Position numbers and translations under genes: made by a program
Source of the DNA: Diphasiastrum complanatum
Taxonomy: Eukaryota > Streptophyta > Lycopodiopsida > Lycopodiales > Lycopodiaceae
Assembly (NCBI GenBank): GCA_029204225.1
Contig: CM055113.1
Span: 1,653,973-1,717,972, forward strand
Direction of reading: 5' to 3'
Length of the DNA: 64,000 nucleotides
Notes under the pieces: generated by a model
What the model saw: the letters and a program-made list of their open reading frames with translations, nothing else
The model's database searches: none
What the model was told of the DNA's origin: nothing
In this document: piece after piece, positions 41,280-55,200 of the stretch
How the letters are laid out: each line of letters begins with the position of its first letter
Position numbering within the stretch: the first letter of the stretch is position 1

Positions 41280-42570
41280 TTAGTTGGATAGTTTGGCCAA
41301 TATCTCTGCCTTTGATCTTGAGCTCATGTCTTTTATGTATCTGCAAAACTTTAACACAAAGTACGTTTCATTTAGTATAAAGATTACATGACCAATTTTT
41401 GAAAAAGATAATTTATAAAGAATAGTGTGTTTACAATTATTTACGAGTTGGAATGAATTTGAAGTCTGAAGGTATATCATATTGTAGGAGCAACAGTTCC
41501 TGCTTGATGTAATTCAGGCTCCAATCTTGCTCCACCTCAATACAAGTCAAAAGTGCATCATTGTATATTATTTCAATATTCTTTCGTTCAGAGTGTCCAC
41601 TGGTTTCAAATTCTTGATCGAGTGACACCCATTGACTTTCAATCCTTTTCCATCTTTGATAATGGAAGCATAGGCTCAACATGTATTTTTCTATTTGATA
41701 ACGAAAGCACATGAAAGACATTTGAATTTCGCATTCTATGTCTCCATTTGATTTTTTGTCTCAGCCTTCATTCAAAAGTTCAGATAATAAACTATCCAAT
41801 AAATTTTTGCATACAAACATCGTTGGAGTTTTGTGTACATTGACACTTGAAAAGAAATCCACAAATATATTAAACGGAATAAAATAACTTAATCGGATAG
41901 TTTTGATTTCGTGCTTATCTTTAATAAATTTTTTACATCATTATATAGCTTGCAACGAAATGATTCCGAAACTATAGCATCTGGAGTAATCCATTCATCA
42001 CTTCCAAAACTAGGTAATGGAATTGGCACTATGTTTTCAAAATCTTTTTTTATATCAGGAATGTACATAGATTCATAAAAGAAGATTCCACAATCAACAA
42101 GATCTTTTGTAGTTATACCTCTATATTGCAACTATCCAATATCAATGTGTACTACATCTAATACACCTGCAAGAGATCCAGTTGGCTCCCATTCATTTAT
42201 ATTGGACGAATATAAATTTGCAAGAGAAAAAGTAAAATAAAAGGATGGTAATATATCAAAACTCACAGTTGTTTTTTTTTGTGATCCTTGCACATTTATC
42301 TCTAAATGCATATATACATGTTGGCCTAATATTTCGGATATAGATTTTTCTCATGATGATGTTCTGAAATCCAAAATTCTGGTCTTCTAATAAGATCGAA
42401 CTGATAGTTTTGTCTTTTTGATTTTTTGAAATGTTCCTTTTGATGATGGCATCAAAACCCAAGAGTTTTCTTGAATATTTTCTTGGCAACCATACTCCAT
42501 TGTCATCTTTCTCATTGAAGAGAAGCACAAAGTCAATTGAGGAGCACGGCTTCTTTGATGGCGTTGTCTG
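41280..42570 (-). other. Unassigned AT-rich exon-like segments, converging on the plus-strand set
   Basis: Leftward-reading stretches are about 42550-42260 (SSIDFVLLFNEKDDNGVWLP), about 42340-42130 in another frame (SFDILPSFYFTFSLANLYSS, NINEWEPTGSLAGVLDVVHI), 42131-41889 (LVDCGIFFYESMYIPDIKKD) and 41721-41440 (VEQDWSLNYIKQELLLLQYD, IPSDFKFIP). A short last piece (RHELKIKGRDIGQTIQLMEE) ends at a TGA near 41274. The last two could join across a GTAAAT donor and form a ubiquitin-like beta-grasp end, which is speculation. One TAG and one frame change interrupt the middle. No family is recognised. Confidence 0.4.
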
Positions 42571-42786
42571 TGATGTGTAGAAAACTATAAATCTAACTTT
42601 TTGGCGCTACGAATTAACTCTAGTTAACCCTATAAACCATGATTTGACAATGCATTTACATTAAAGCTACATCGATTTTCTCATTTAACCTTCTGTCATA
42701 TCCATTTTCAATATGTTTGGGCCTCTCCAAGCACTGATGAGCTGGAAGGGCAAGCCTCAGAATCCAATAGCATCTCCACATGTTGA

Positions 42787-44133
42787 TCATCCTCTTGATT
42801 CATACCATCTTCTTTGTGCAATGTGTAAGAGCTTTGTACTTGGGCTCACTAGATGACAATGAGATAGTGGCTTGTTTCTTCGACATCCATTATATAGCTC
42901 ATCACCTATGAAAATACAATGAGAACTAATGGATTTCCTATCCATTATATCTCCAGCATAGTCCGAATCTGAAAATCCAAACAAGTTAGATGATGATCCC
43001 TCATACAATATGCCAAAATCTTGAGCTCCAATGATGTACCTCAAAACTCGTTTCCCTAGCTTCCAATGCTCCTCACTAGGATCTTGCATGAATTGGCTCA
43101 ATCTTCCAACACAATAGCTTAGATATGTCTTGTAATGGCTAGACAGATGAGAGAACCAACTAGCTTCCTATAGAGAGTAATGTCCTCGAAGGATCTTTCA
43201 TTACGTCTTATAGTTAGCATTACATTTGACTCCATAGGTGTATCACAAGCTTTTGCATCTACCATACGAAATCTTTCTAGAATAAAATTAGCATACTTCT
43301 CTTGACAAATGAAAGTAGATTGAGAAGATCTAATCACTTCTATTCTTAAAATGTAATGCATACCAAGATCATGCACCTCAAATTCTTTCTTAAGAGCACT
43401 CTTGATATCCTCCACATCTTGATTGTCTCTACCACTCAAGATGATATCATCCACATAGATTAGCAAGATGGTAACATCATTTCCAACAAATCTATAATAA
43501 AGTTAATGACCATACTCACTCATAACAAAGCCTTGAGAGAGTAAAAAAGTGTTAAGCTTAGCATACCAACTCCTTGGTGCTTGCCTAAGGCCATATAAAC
43601 TCTTTTGCAGAAGACACACATAATTTGGCTTTGTAGATGAAAAGCAGCTCTCGGGTTGCTCCATGTACACTTCCTCCTCAAGATCACCATTTAAAAATGC
43701 ATTTGTAATATCCAATTGCCATAGATCCCATCCATGAAGAGTAGCAAGAGAAATGATGACCCAAATACTCACCACCTTTGCCACGGGTGCAAAGGTTTCG
43801 TCATAGTCAATACCATGTTCTTGAGCATATCCTTTTGCCACCAACCTTGTCTTGTACTTGTTGATATATCCATCACCTAAATTCAAACTTTGGTTTCCCT
43901 CCATAATGAAAGCCCTACAGTTTTTGTGACTACATTCAATGTACCTACTCAAATTGAATCCCTCCAAAACTCGTGTTCTATAGTTTCTCACACTTTCCAA
44001 AAGTGTTTATTCAAATGCTTTTAGATTAGTATAATTTTAAAAAGTCAAACTCTGAGTCTGATATGAAAATTGGCCTCAATTGCCAAATATACAAATATGA
44101 CCAAAATAGTAAAACTAGTTGAAATCTTTCACA
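42787..44133 (-). pseudogene. Copia reverse transcriptase/RNase H piece fused to LTR start (copia A family)
   Basis: From 44133 to about 43890 the minus strand matches the first part of the copia A LTR (TGTGAAAGATTTCAAC, then GACTCAGAGTTTGAC). It then joins directly to reverse transcriptase: YKTRLVAKGYAQEHGIDYDE, QLDITNAFLNGDLEEEVYME, SLYGLRQAPRSWY, the catalytic LIYVDDII, then SQFMQDPSEEHWKLGKRVLR and RNase H (FSDSDYAGD). Stops near 43500 and 43118 and the missing gag, protease and integrase make it defective. The LTR-derived codons are open and in frame with the enzyme part, so the chimeric frame is 165 codons long. Confidence 0.8.
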
Positions 44134-47100
44134 GAAGATGACGAGGATGGTGCTTCTGGCACACCCTTGAGCTCAACATCAGCTAAATAGTAACGTTAAA
44201 ACACTAGTCAAAATTTTCACAGGCGCAATACAAATGTGCAAAGACAAGGCCTTGATGATGAATGCTAATGTACTAACTGAGGTGGTGGTGAAATAGCAAC
44301 CTTAATAAAAATTTAAAGTGGAGATGGACAATGCCTTTGAGAGAGGGCTATGGTATGACGTTCATACAATTGTCGACTCATCTTGCAAATATTTAAATTT
44401 TTGAAAAAGAGTTGTATATATAGTCTTACATAATAGCCTCCAAGCACCTATACTTTGTATTTGTGCATGCCGTCGGCTTGGACCAATAGGGCAACATGTT
44501 TATCCACCGACCACTTTTGGGAAAAGCAGAGCTTTTCCAATTCCTTGGTCGTGAGAGTACTAAGTCTTACCCTTGAGCCCAAGACACCTATGCAATCATG
44601 TACTAGTTGAATCAAAACACTTGTTTTGGATGCACTGTTGCTCCAAAACATAAATCCATTGGATGTAAAGGGATCTTGAATGCAATGAGTCAACCGAGTT
44701 TTCACAATCTTTTTTACTATGTACGTGATCATGCAACACAATGACATGATAAAATCTAGATTTCAAATTTTAAAATATTAACATTGTAAATTCTTTCTTT
44801 TTTTAATAAAAATTCACAAAGAATAACTCTTGAGTAGACAAACTATTTCTATTGATAAGCATTTTTGATACTAGGATTTGAGATGTGTGTGTGTGCACGT
44901 GTGCATGAGAGAGAGATAACAGAACAAAGCTCCTCTTGACAAGTCAAGACCAAACCATTTAAAACCCTTTATTCATAAACCAACAAGGAAAAACATAGCT
45001 GAAAAGTATACAGTAGTTATAAAGCACCATAAAGCAAAACCTATATCAAGACATCCAGTTGGTGCATGCCACCATCCCACCACACAAAATCCTGCAAGTT
45101 AGCATAGTGAGGAAAGACGGGTGTTAACGCTGAATGTCAGTTATTATACCAAATAAATATATCCACTTAGCCGCATGATTCTACAGTAAACTTATATAGT
45201 CCAGTCTTCCCCAGCTAGTATTACTTACCTTATTGTATCAGGGCTCCTGTCATTCTAATCAGTGTGTTGGTATTGGTCCATATGTTTTTTGTTTTACAAC
45301 AATCATTACAAATTGAAAGTCAGCTATATTAATCGAACTACATATAACAAAACAAGAAGCGCTCTGACCCGTACGAAGGTATAAGGGCAAATCCATGCCA
45401 TACAAGTCCTTGTACCTATTGATATGAAATAACAAGTTGTGTACAGGGGTCATGACTCCTTAGCATATCCATGCTTTCCAAGAGTATACAAAGCGATGTA
45501 CCTATTTATAAAGCATAAAACCTAAACGTGTAGTAATAACAAGTTATACAATACCCGTGTCCATATATATAGCCTAGAGTTTAACCATATCATTCACATT
45601 AGGATTAGGGCGATTCCATGTCGTTCCAATCCCTATGAATGAGATTACTCTTGCACAAGTCCATGTGCTTTTAAGAGTATTTAGGTATTAAACCCTAGCT
45701 TATTCGATCATACACCAATACATGCATAGGTTCAAAAACAAGTTTAAGCAAAAACCGTTCTTTGGCTTAACGTATTTGTTGTATGAAGTATATGTGTTAG
45801 TTTAGGTCACTTCTTCTATCTTATATTCGTATGCAAGCATTACAACCCAATTCATCTTAATATACACTCTACTACATACCACCCCAATTTATACATTACG
45901 AAGTCACATTATTCTTTGGGGATGTGCAACCAAAATACGTTTAGACTCCGAACTTGAATGGTCGCCGTAAGTGATTCATATGATGAAGTCATGATTTGTC
46001 CAAAACATACACTTCTTCTTATAGCGTGTGACAAATCCAGGTCTATGTTTCAAAACGAATTTAAACAAGCCCTACAAGAGTGTTGAAGATAGTACAATGG
46101 AAAAGCATTCCCCTTCGAGTTCAATTTGTAGATATAAACAGTTTATGTTCACTAATAGACATAGCATTCCGTAAAGCTGTCTCTAGTTTACGTAAAGAGA
46201 CTTATGTTTCTTATAACCATATCTGAGGCTTTCAGTATTAAGCCTTGTTTCAAGCTTAGGACGTAAAGCCCATGCTTCCAATGCCAAAAGTGAGACAAAG
46301 CAGTAACTGTAGATAGAATACACCTATTTTTCAGTGGTTAAGCAACGGTATATTGCATCTCATAGATCAAACTAGGATTGAATTAGAGGTGGCTCATCGT
46401 TGCTCCACCAACGATGGTCATCCATAAAGCCAATGTACAAACAAAAAACAGAAATGTGTTGAAAGATTCCGCTCCAACGCATTATCAAGGAGGCAGTCCA
46501 TCGTTGTTTAAGCTTTTTTATGTCATAAATGCATACAAGCATGATCAACCAAAATTGCAATAAGTGTGTATTTTTTCCTTGTTGGAGCACATTACTAACG
46601 TTGTCCCAGCGCTAGAAAAGCATCATTCAAACTGGACATTTGCATACCCTTCTTGCCAACAAAGTGATGCTACAAAAAACAGCACACTATATCTATCTAT
46701 GGGTCGGGCTCCAGCGCTAGTATCCTCTTACAAAAATGTAACATAAAACCATCTCGTAACCTGCTGTAGATGTGGTAAACTACAAAGCAGAAGTATGCAT
46801 AAAGAACTAAGCAAAAACCTGTTACCGAGAAGTATTGAGTCGTCGTATTCCAAAAAGTAAGTGGGCGCTGTAGATCCAAGCTTCCTTCGAAGAAAGGAAA
46901 GGAAGAAGAAGAGTGGTGGGAGTGTAGACCTTAGTCACTCTTACATAGTTTCTAACTTTTCCTTTCCATAAGAGATGAAATTAAGCACAGCTATCCAACA
47001 AGTAACTTGTGAGGTAAGCCACTACTTATATCCATCGGATCTTTTAGGATAGATCTTGAACGTCCAAAACAAATGTGAAGTTGGAAGGGGTATTGTAGAG

Positions 47101-47153
47101 CACCGACATTAAGTGCAAGACCATTGTTCTACATAAGTAATTAGGTACCATCC

Positions 47154-47156
<3 letters not shown>
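44134..47156. other. Spacer, no gene recognised
   Basis: A minus-strand frame at 44747-44448 has some protein character (LSTLTTKELEKLCFSQKWSV) but no splice or family support. The rest is AT-rich with no named feature. Confidence 0.4.

Positions 47157-47220
<64 letters not shown>
47157..47220 (+). repeat. (GA)n microsatellite
   Basis: This is a pure GA tract of about 64 bases. It is followed at 47226-47288 by two adjacent copies of a 31-base unit starting ctctatgtgcaatcatgatt. Confidence 0.97.
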
Positions 47221-47224
<4 letters not shown>

Positions 47225-47289
47225 TCTCTATGTGCAATCATGATTGTGCCTTTGTGCTCTATGTGCAATCATGATTGTGCCTTTGTGTA

Positions 47290-49239
47290 ATACTACTAAA
47301 TATGATTATCACAATCAATCAAAGAAATTTAACTTGAAACTATCTAAGTGCACAATGTACAACCTTCACTTTCATAATTTTATTGATAAATGTGAAGCAA
47401 TATGGGTCACATGAAATAGACACTCGTAACCACCCTTAAAACTGAGGCGGTTGAAACTTTACCTATCTACATCTTTGCATAACACATTTTACATCTTTGC
47501 ATAAAACTGTATCTACATCTTTGCATAAAACATTTTACATGACTGCAAAAAATCTTATAATCTATAGTATGAGACATTCATCTTCAAGCCAACAATTTAT
47601 TTAATGATTTTTGAATTTATGTATGGGGAGCACATCGACAGATCCCACTCACACCACGCACTTAAGCAAGAACATATACATAGGCAACCCATAAGGATGT
47701 AAATTGCTGTTCCACTTCTCATACTAAGAGGGTCAAAAATCAAAACCAGATGTATAGCACCAAGCTCTATCACAATCAATTGATCAAAGAAATAAGGATT
47801 GTGGCTCTTTGCTTACATAACCTTGACAATCAACACATACGCTACAATTTCAGCCCAACTATACTTCTCTACATACGTGGCCATGCAAGTCAACATCAAT
47901 TAAGTTACCACTAATGCGTTGTCCACTGGCCCAAATAAAAATTCGTGTTGGCTCATATTACATTTCTTTCCCAAGAATTACTATCCAACCACGTAACTAT
48001 TAAATGACATTGACATAGTCAGACAAAAAATCATGATTTGACTGCTTTAAAATTGCATTGAATAAATTTGCAACTAAGACCTTTTTTTTATTTATAAGAA
48101 CTTTCTTTATGAAACCTGTTTTGTTTACTGATTTTCATACTTTTTTTCAAAAATCGACTGGAAACTATAGGCATAAACTTGTGCCCTACAGCATCTTGAC
48201 CCTAAAATTAGTGTAAAACCACACAAGACCTGCTTTGACATGTTGGCAAGAAAAATAACATGAAAAGACCATGTACTGCAGCATCCCATTGTCATCCAAA
48301 GGAACTATGTTGAAGGCTATAAAACAATGATGCTCTTTGAAATTGAAGCGCATCTCAACCTACTCTTTGCTCATACTTGGTTCTATGCAACAAAACCTGA
48401 TGGCATAAATGCAATTCCCCAAATCCTGTATTGATCTGCTCAACCTACTGCAAATGCGAAAGAATTCACTCATACAATCATAACAAAACAAAAAATTCTC
48501 ATGATCTTGATGACTGGCCATAAGAAACCATGTCTGTGCCTATACCTATTCTTTACTGTGTTCCAAGTTCACTAATCAGTCCAAGTAACACTGGTCCCAA
48601 GTTTGAGCCTCCCCTTGAAAACCAAGAAGCACTCATCAGTCCAAAGTTGATAGAATCCTATAGCATGACAGCTTATTGCAAGCACCCAACCATATGACTA
48701 GCCAAGTAATGATGATAATATTGTAGGTTTGATACAAATCAGATCAAAATCGATTTAATCATACCAACTTCACTATTGCCCAAAATACTCTCGACACCAA
48801 CACCTTTTCCTGCACAATTTCAAAGGCTACAGTGCTTAATTAACGTACAGTAGCTGTTGAAAAACAGAAAGGGGAAAGATTTGACCTCAACAAGAGGTAC
48901 CCATTCTTTTAATGGTAACCAAAGTTGCAATTCAGGACTCAAACTAAGTTGTTGTTGCAGAAAACCTTTTTAGAACTGCAGGCCATAGGCTCATGTATGG
49001 ATGACAATTTTGCAATAAACAACAGCATCAAGTCCATATCGCTGGAAGATTCTCAATTTACTGAGCTACTGACTGCCTCATATTTTTATCCAGTTAACCA
49101 AAAGACTGCCTATAGAGCCTTTATACAAGGTTTTACTGCTCGCACACCATGCAGGGAAGAGGTATCGGCATGTTGACCCTCGTAAATGGCAAGCTACTAT
49201 GAAAATTTTGAGCTTGTAAGCCAATTTCTCGTAATAATC
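47290..49239. other. 3' flank of ILP1, no gene recognised
   Basis: The stretch nearest 49239 should hold the ILP1 3' UTR. A small array of acatctttgcataaa words lies at 47468-47545. A plus-strand frame at 48925-49176 has no family support and is probably chance. Confidence 0.45.
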
Positions 49240-52200
49240 CTACAAAGCTTCTTTCAATTGAAAATTCTTAGCTAAGCGTCGTGCTCTGTCATACTCATTT
49301 AGATCCACAAGCATACGCTTAATTCTGCGTGCCAGACCAACAATGTCTTCACTGCTGACACCTGCCTCCCGCTTCTTTTCGGCTGCCCTTGCCAGGATTG
49401 TTACATACTCGACAAAGGCCACAAGCTTAGGGCTGAAAATTAAAAGTTTACAATCAGAAGGAAACTTGATTTGGCTTCAAAAAATTTGATAGCAGATTTG
49501 CTCAACAGGATATACTACAATCCACAGGACAAAGGAGAGCATAGAAGTTAATGAACATACCACCTTACACTGCAATGCGCAACAGGGCATTTTTGTTGGC
49601 ATGACAGCATTGGAGTGAACAATCTAACACCCCCCACCCTAGATAAAGCAAACGAGACTTGGCCTCCACTACTCTAAGAAGTTGGCTGTTTAACTTTCTA
49701 TGTTGCTGTTATACCTAAAGCTATTTAGGTGCACATTCTTTTAATGTAGAAGATAGTAATCATTTTGCTATTGATCTCAAAAAGTTGTTGAATTTGAATT
49801 GTCAGTGTGTGTGAAGGGGCAGGCTCAATTCCGAGCTGCCATGTGAGTGGACACCTGGGGCTGGGGCGGGCACACACGCATCTTGCCTGTGAACCTCTAA
49901 GTGCAAATATTGCACATAATGATGTCTCGACTTCCCTTGAGAATAGCTCCAAGCAAAAACACTTTGAGAGCACAGCAACTTGATTGCTACAAATGAAAGC
50001 TGTAAAGAGATCAAACAAGGATGTGCACTTTGTCATAGAAAAACTACCTCAGCTCAGTGAAGTTTGACCCAACCCATACACCAGAAAGTGCAGCAACAAC
50101 TCGCTCAGTCCTTGTGACCGCATCATGAAGACTGGGAAGTATAATCCTTAGTTGTGGTAAGATTTTTCCTAACAGAAGTTCTTCCAATGCAAGTTGCTCC
50201 AGGACAGGAAGTGCCAAAATATCCTTCCACAGAGCTACATTTCTGAGTAAGCGAACTGAAGATCCAAATCTTTGGGCAGAAAGACGAGCTGCTTGACCTA
50301 CTGCATTCGTTACTTGAAGGTTCCATGTTGGCACCTGCAATATAGGCAATAAGTAATTAGCGTACAAGCTGCATCCTGCTAACAAAACCTGCTCTGCATA
50401 CTGTCAATCTGGGGACCATATATATTCAACCGCTACATAATTTAAATCAGCACTTAAACCCAGCTACTTCCAGATTCGCAACAGGTGAGTCACAGATCAA
50501 CAATAAACAAATGGACCATGAGCAATTATGGCAGTAAAACTTCACAAGCAAAAGAGCAGGAAGAAAGCTTAGACTTTGTGTTCATTCTCAAACGATACCT
50601 GAAAAGCTGAAACAGCTTCAGCCAAACGCATGCGAATTGCTCCAATGAGTTCCTGCAAGGAATCACTTGATGCAGGTACATATAATAGTATTTCTTGTAC
50701 TGCTGCAACTGCATTTTTAGTTCCTCGTGTACTCAATCTATCCCAGCAATGAGCAATTTCGTGATGAAGCACAGGAAGGGCTACCTTCTCCACCAAACTG
50801 GGTATCAAATCTGAATCAGCATCATTTTGCTCTAATTCTTTACCATTTTCCGGCATGCCATAGTCAAAGAGGAGTGTATACCTGAACACATGCAATCCAC
50901 CAGAATTGATTGGAATAAAAATCTGCAAAAATGTTAAAATAATACTAGAAAATTGTCATTTGGATGGGAATTGAATGTTTACCATTGCATCCTATCAAAT
51001 CCAGAGTCGCCATACAGAGGATCCCATTTTAGCAATTCTAACCGCACGTATGGAGCAAATATTGCTGGTGCACTCAAAGACATGTAAGCATCTCTATAAG
51101 CTGATGCATACTGTTGTTTCCATCCTTCTAACTTCTGCTTGACCATTGCAAGTTGCGAAAAATCCTCAGATGTATCTCCAAAAATTCTCTCCGCTGTCTG
51201 CAAAACCTCTTCACGGCCAGATTGGTAAGCATTTTCTTCACTTTCACTTTCATCACTGCTAGATTCTCCTTCAACTTTATCTGCAACAAAACCACCGTTT
51301 GCTGCACTGGCAGACATCCTACTTTTTGCAGCACGTGCCATTCTCCGTTGACGTGCTTCAGCTCGACGCCTAACCTCCAGGCGTTTCTGAAGATTCACAT
51401 CTCGGCCAAACTCATCAAGTTGTGGAGCTAAGGTAGATGCCTCTCTTGCAGATACAGCAGCAGCGCTAGCAGCTGCAGCTGCTGTTGCAGCGCTTGATGC
51501 ACCTGCCCCCTTACTTATAACTGCCACAGCAGCCCCAACTGCTGCCTCTACTTCAAGCATCTCATCAGCCTCATCAGCAGCTCTTCTTTCTATAATTGCA
51601 TTTGCACGCTCTTCATGAAGCCTCTGCATATGCTCTTCCAGTTCCTCAATTAAAGGACCTTTGCTCTGTTTGCCACAAACAGTACATCAGTTATGAATCA
51701 TAGGTTTTAAAACGTTCATAAAGCTTTTCTTTGATTGTATTTTAGCTTTTGATCTAAAAGAAAAGTCTTCCTTTCTTTCTAATCTTACTTCTCTCTTTTT
51801 AAGCTCATACAAGGCAAGGGTTCAGAATTCATTTGTGAACTGCTTGCATCTTGTTACTTAATGTTGTAGTTACTTCATCCCAGGCAACAACTTATGACAC
51901 CACAGTAGCAAGTTGAATCAAGTGCGTTCTCAATGTTCTCATCTTGATACACTGAATAGTTTCACTTGGGCTTGCATCAGAATGTTGTAGGCTGTGTTTT
52001 TTTTTGAACGTTGCAGACATCTTCAAAAGGAGTGGACCTCTTCAACGACTATTTGCTTAGGCAAATAGAACACTAAACAGCTCAAACATAGATTTTGGCT
52101 AATACCGAAAGCAACCGAGGGTCCAACAACCTCAGAGTCTCAAACCATGAATGTGGTACGATGTACGTGTTCCCATTAGGTGTAAGATGTAGTTCTAAAG

Positions 52201-55200
52201 TATCGTGGCACAAAAAGTTTGAGATCGACGCTGAGCTGCTATGAGGGTTAGGGTGGACAGCCCCGCTGAAGGCTAACAACGGGCAATAACACAAAATAAA
52301 CTTCAAAGCTAGGGTTTTAGCAGGTTAAAATAACCTTAATTAAAGTCCGGCTGTCAACGCACAAACACACTTTCCAGACTTACGATGTGCTTTTTCTTTG
52401 CTTCTATAGAAACAAGATTAAGTCATACCTGCAAAAAATCACAGAGAACAGATATGTAGTCCCGGAGCCTTTGCATAAATATGTACTTCTCACCCGAAGC
52501 AGCCAAATTTTTCTCAAAAGAAGTAATAGCAACTGTTGAAGCTGATAAATTCTCCTCAGTCCTGTACAGGTCTGAGTTGGTTCTTCTATGAACTTCCTGT
52601 TGAAAATACAAAAAAATCAGTTTCATAAAATGTTTAATATAGGTTACAGCCAGTGAGGATAATGAAATTCACATCCTGTGCAACACCTAGAGCATTATGG
52701 AAAAAGTCAAAAAGTGGGGGGAACAGTTTACTAAATAGAAAATCAGACTATACTGCAGTGGCAATGCAGTTAGCCTGATTTGGGTGAAAAAGCACCTCTA
52801 CAACAACAACCAAGTCTACAGCTAATGAAAGTCACTTTTTGGCAGTGTTGTCCACAAGCTGAAAATTTGAACCGCACATGTTATGAGGCACAGATAGACC
52901 TTCACGAAATTACAGTCCAAAAAAAACATATGTCAATTAGAAAAAGCTCTGGTTGCCACTCAATACAATTGACATGATCCATATTGCCATGTGACATTTT
53001 GTTTTGCTTCAACTTTATAAGCTCAAACTTCCTTCGAAACGGGATGTTGTTAACTTGTACCACATTACATTACACTCGTCCATTAGCTGGGTCAAGTCTT
53101 TAACTACCTTCTCTGCAGCTTCAACATGCAAATATGGATAAGTTGCCTTCCCTGCTGGCTAATGTACGATCTGAGTGCCTACGCCATCAAGTGTGCCGCC
53201 TTGCCAGATGCCTTTACCTCCTTTAATCTAGTAGAATCTCGGTGCCAGCCAACTGGGCCTTTGCTATTCATCGCCGGGCTAACACTGTTGATCTATTACG
53301 GGGTCTTGAGTGGACTGGGCTAGATTGGGTTGGCAGTTTTGACCTTCATTCTTCTGTTCTCTGGAAAGAAAAAGTACTAACTAGAACCTGCACTAGTGCT
53401 ACTTAGCACCAACCTAGTCTCGAGTTCCATCAAAGTAAAGATTGAACATCATAGTAGAATGGTACTATAAATTCATCAATTTGCAATGGCAAATTGCTAT
53501 TGGCCCAAATACCTTCAAATTTAGAAACTTGTGAAAACAACTACTCTATGCCATTATCCATATGGCAAAGTAAATTTGTATAAAAAATCTATTCTATGGC
53601 AAAGGGATGTCCTTTCCAGCAAACTCTAATATGTTGATGTCCCTGAGTAGCGTTCATCTTCGTCAGCAGCCTCCCCAATATTATCAATCGATGCACATGT
53701 TTCTCCGACTTTGTGAGAGACTGCCAACACAAGTGTATCCATCGTAGCTTGATCATCAAATAGAGCATATGGGATTTCACCATCTAGTATTTCATCTCCG
53801 CAACGTTCAAAAATTCTTTCTCCATTGCTCTTTATCAAGATTCAATACATCCTTCCACTTTACCTAACTACTCTCCATACCACCTTTTATTGTCTTCAAA
53901 AACAAGGATTGCAATGTATGTAAGTCAATTTCTCTATCATCGTTGGCTTCAATTTGTTCCTCTTTTTGTATGAATCCTTCAAAAGGCACTCCAACTTCTC
54001 TCACTTGACTCAATACTCACTCTCTCTCTAGCAAATTTGAAATTTGACATCCTCTGATAGATCTTCAATTTGTAAATTTAGATGGCAAAATGTCAGTTTT
54101 TGACACCTATAACTTAGGTGTAGAAGGGAACTATTCATTATAAGATTGTATGAAGGGCCATGTACAGAGGTGAGGTCTTCATCCAGGAAGACCTTGGTGT
54201 CTTTTAGTTTATATCTTTGACACAATACATCCCGACTCCAACGAGGTGAAGCGCAAGACCAAGGTCCTAGCATCCTTCTTGGTAAGCCAGGATTCCAAAC
54301 CTTTGTCATGGTGATGGAGAGTAGCTTCCAAAAAAATTTGGGCTTATGTAAGGGATGCCTCTGACGCGAACATTGAGAGCCTTTTGCTCTCGCAATCGGC
54401 TCTCAGTGAGTGTAGCATAAATGAAAGAAACTGGAGCATCCGATTTACCTGGACCTTTAAGCACATCTGCCCAAGATTGGACAGCTATATGATGTTGCTC
54501 CACTTTACTTTCGAGTTGCTGGATCGTACACAAAGTAGCTACGTGAGAGGATGATGCGCATTGAATGGCTATAATTTCCTGTTTGAGTTCTACGATATGC
54601 AGTTCACGGTGAGAATCCATCTCTTTCCGGTGGCTGGCAAGAAGTCCGAAGACCCTTATCATGTCTGCACTGAGTGAAAAAAGCATTGTAGAAATCGATG
54701 GAGGCGCTTCTTGATTTGGGATTAAGGGAAGAGCGACACTAGACTCCATACTGGATGAGATAGAACTGGAAGAGAGGAAGTGCATGAGGTAAATCAGGTG
54801 GAGGTGTAGCAGAGGTTGAGGCTAAAGCAATGGAAGATGACTGAGGAGCTTTATTGTTCTTTGCCATGGTAGTTTCTCTATGCAGAGAGTGGAAGCGATG
54901 GTCCGTTGGAGGTCTTCAGCAGGAATTAGAACGATATTGTTAGTGACCGTGATTCAAAGTTCACTGGCAAGCTCTAGCAGGCAAAGAGTGGAAGAGATGG
55001 TCCGTTGGAGGTCTTCAGCAGGAATTAGAACAATATTGTTAGTGACCGTGATTCGAAGTTCACTGGCAAGCTCTGGCAGGCAGTCTTTGAGAGACTGGAA
55101 ACTACCTTAAGTCTTTCGTCTACGATTCACCCAGAAACCGATGGTCAGACCGAACGTGTCAACCAGTCGATGGAAGATATGCTTCGCGCATATGTTTCTA

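Noticed and set aside
44448-44747. 99-codon minus-strand frame with some protein character
   Set aside because: No splice context, no family match and no neighbouring exon. Left as spacer.
48925-49176. 83-codon plus-strand frame downstream of ILP1
   Set aside because: It overlaps the expected ILP1 3' UTR on the other strand and shows no recognised motif.
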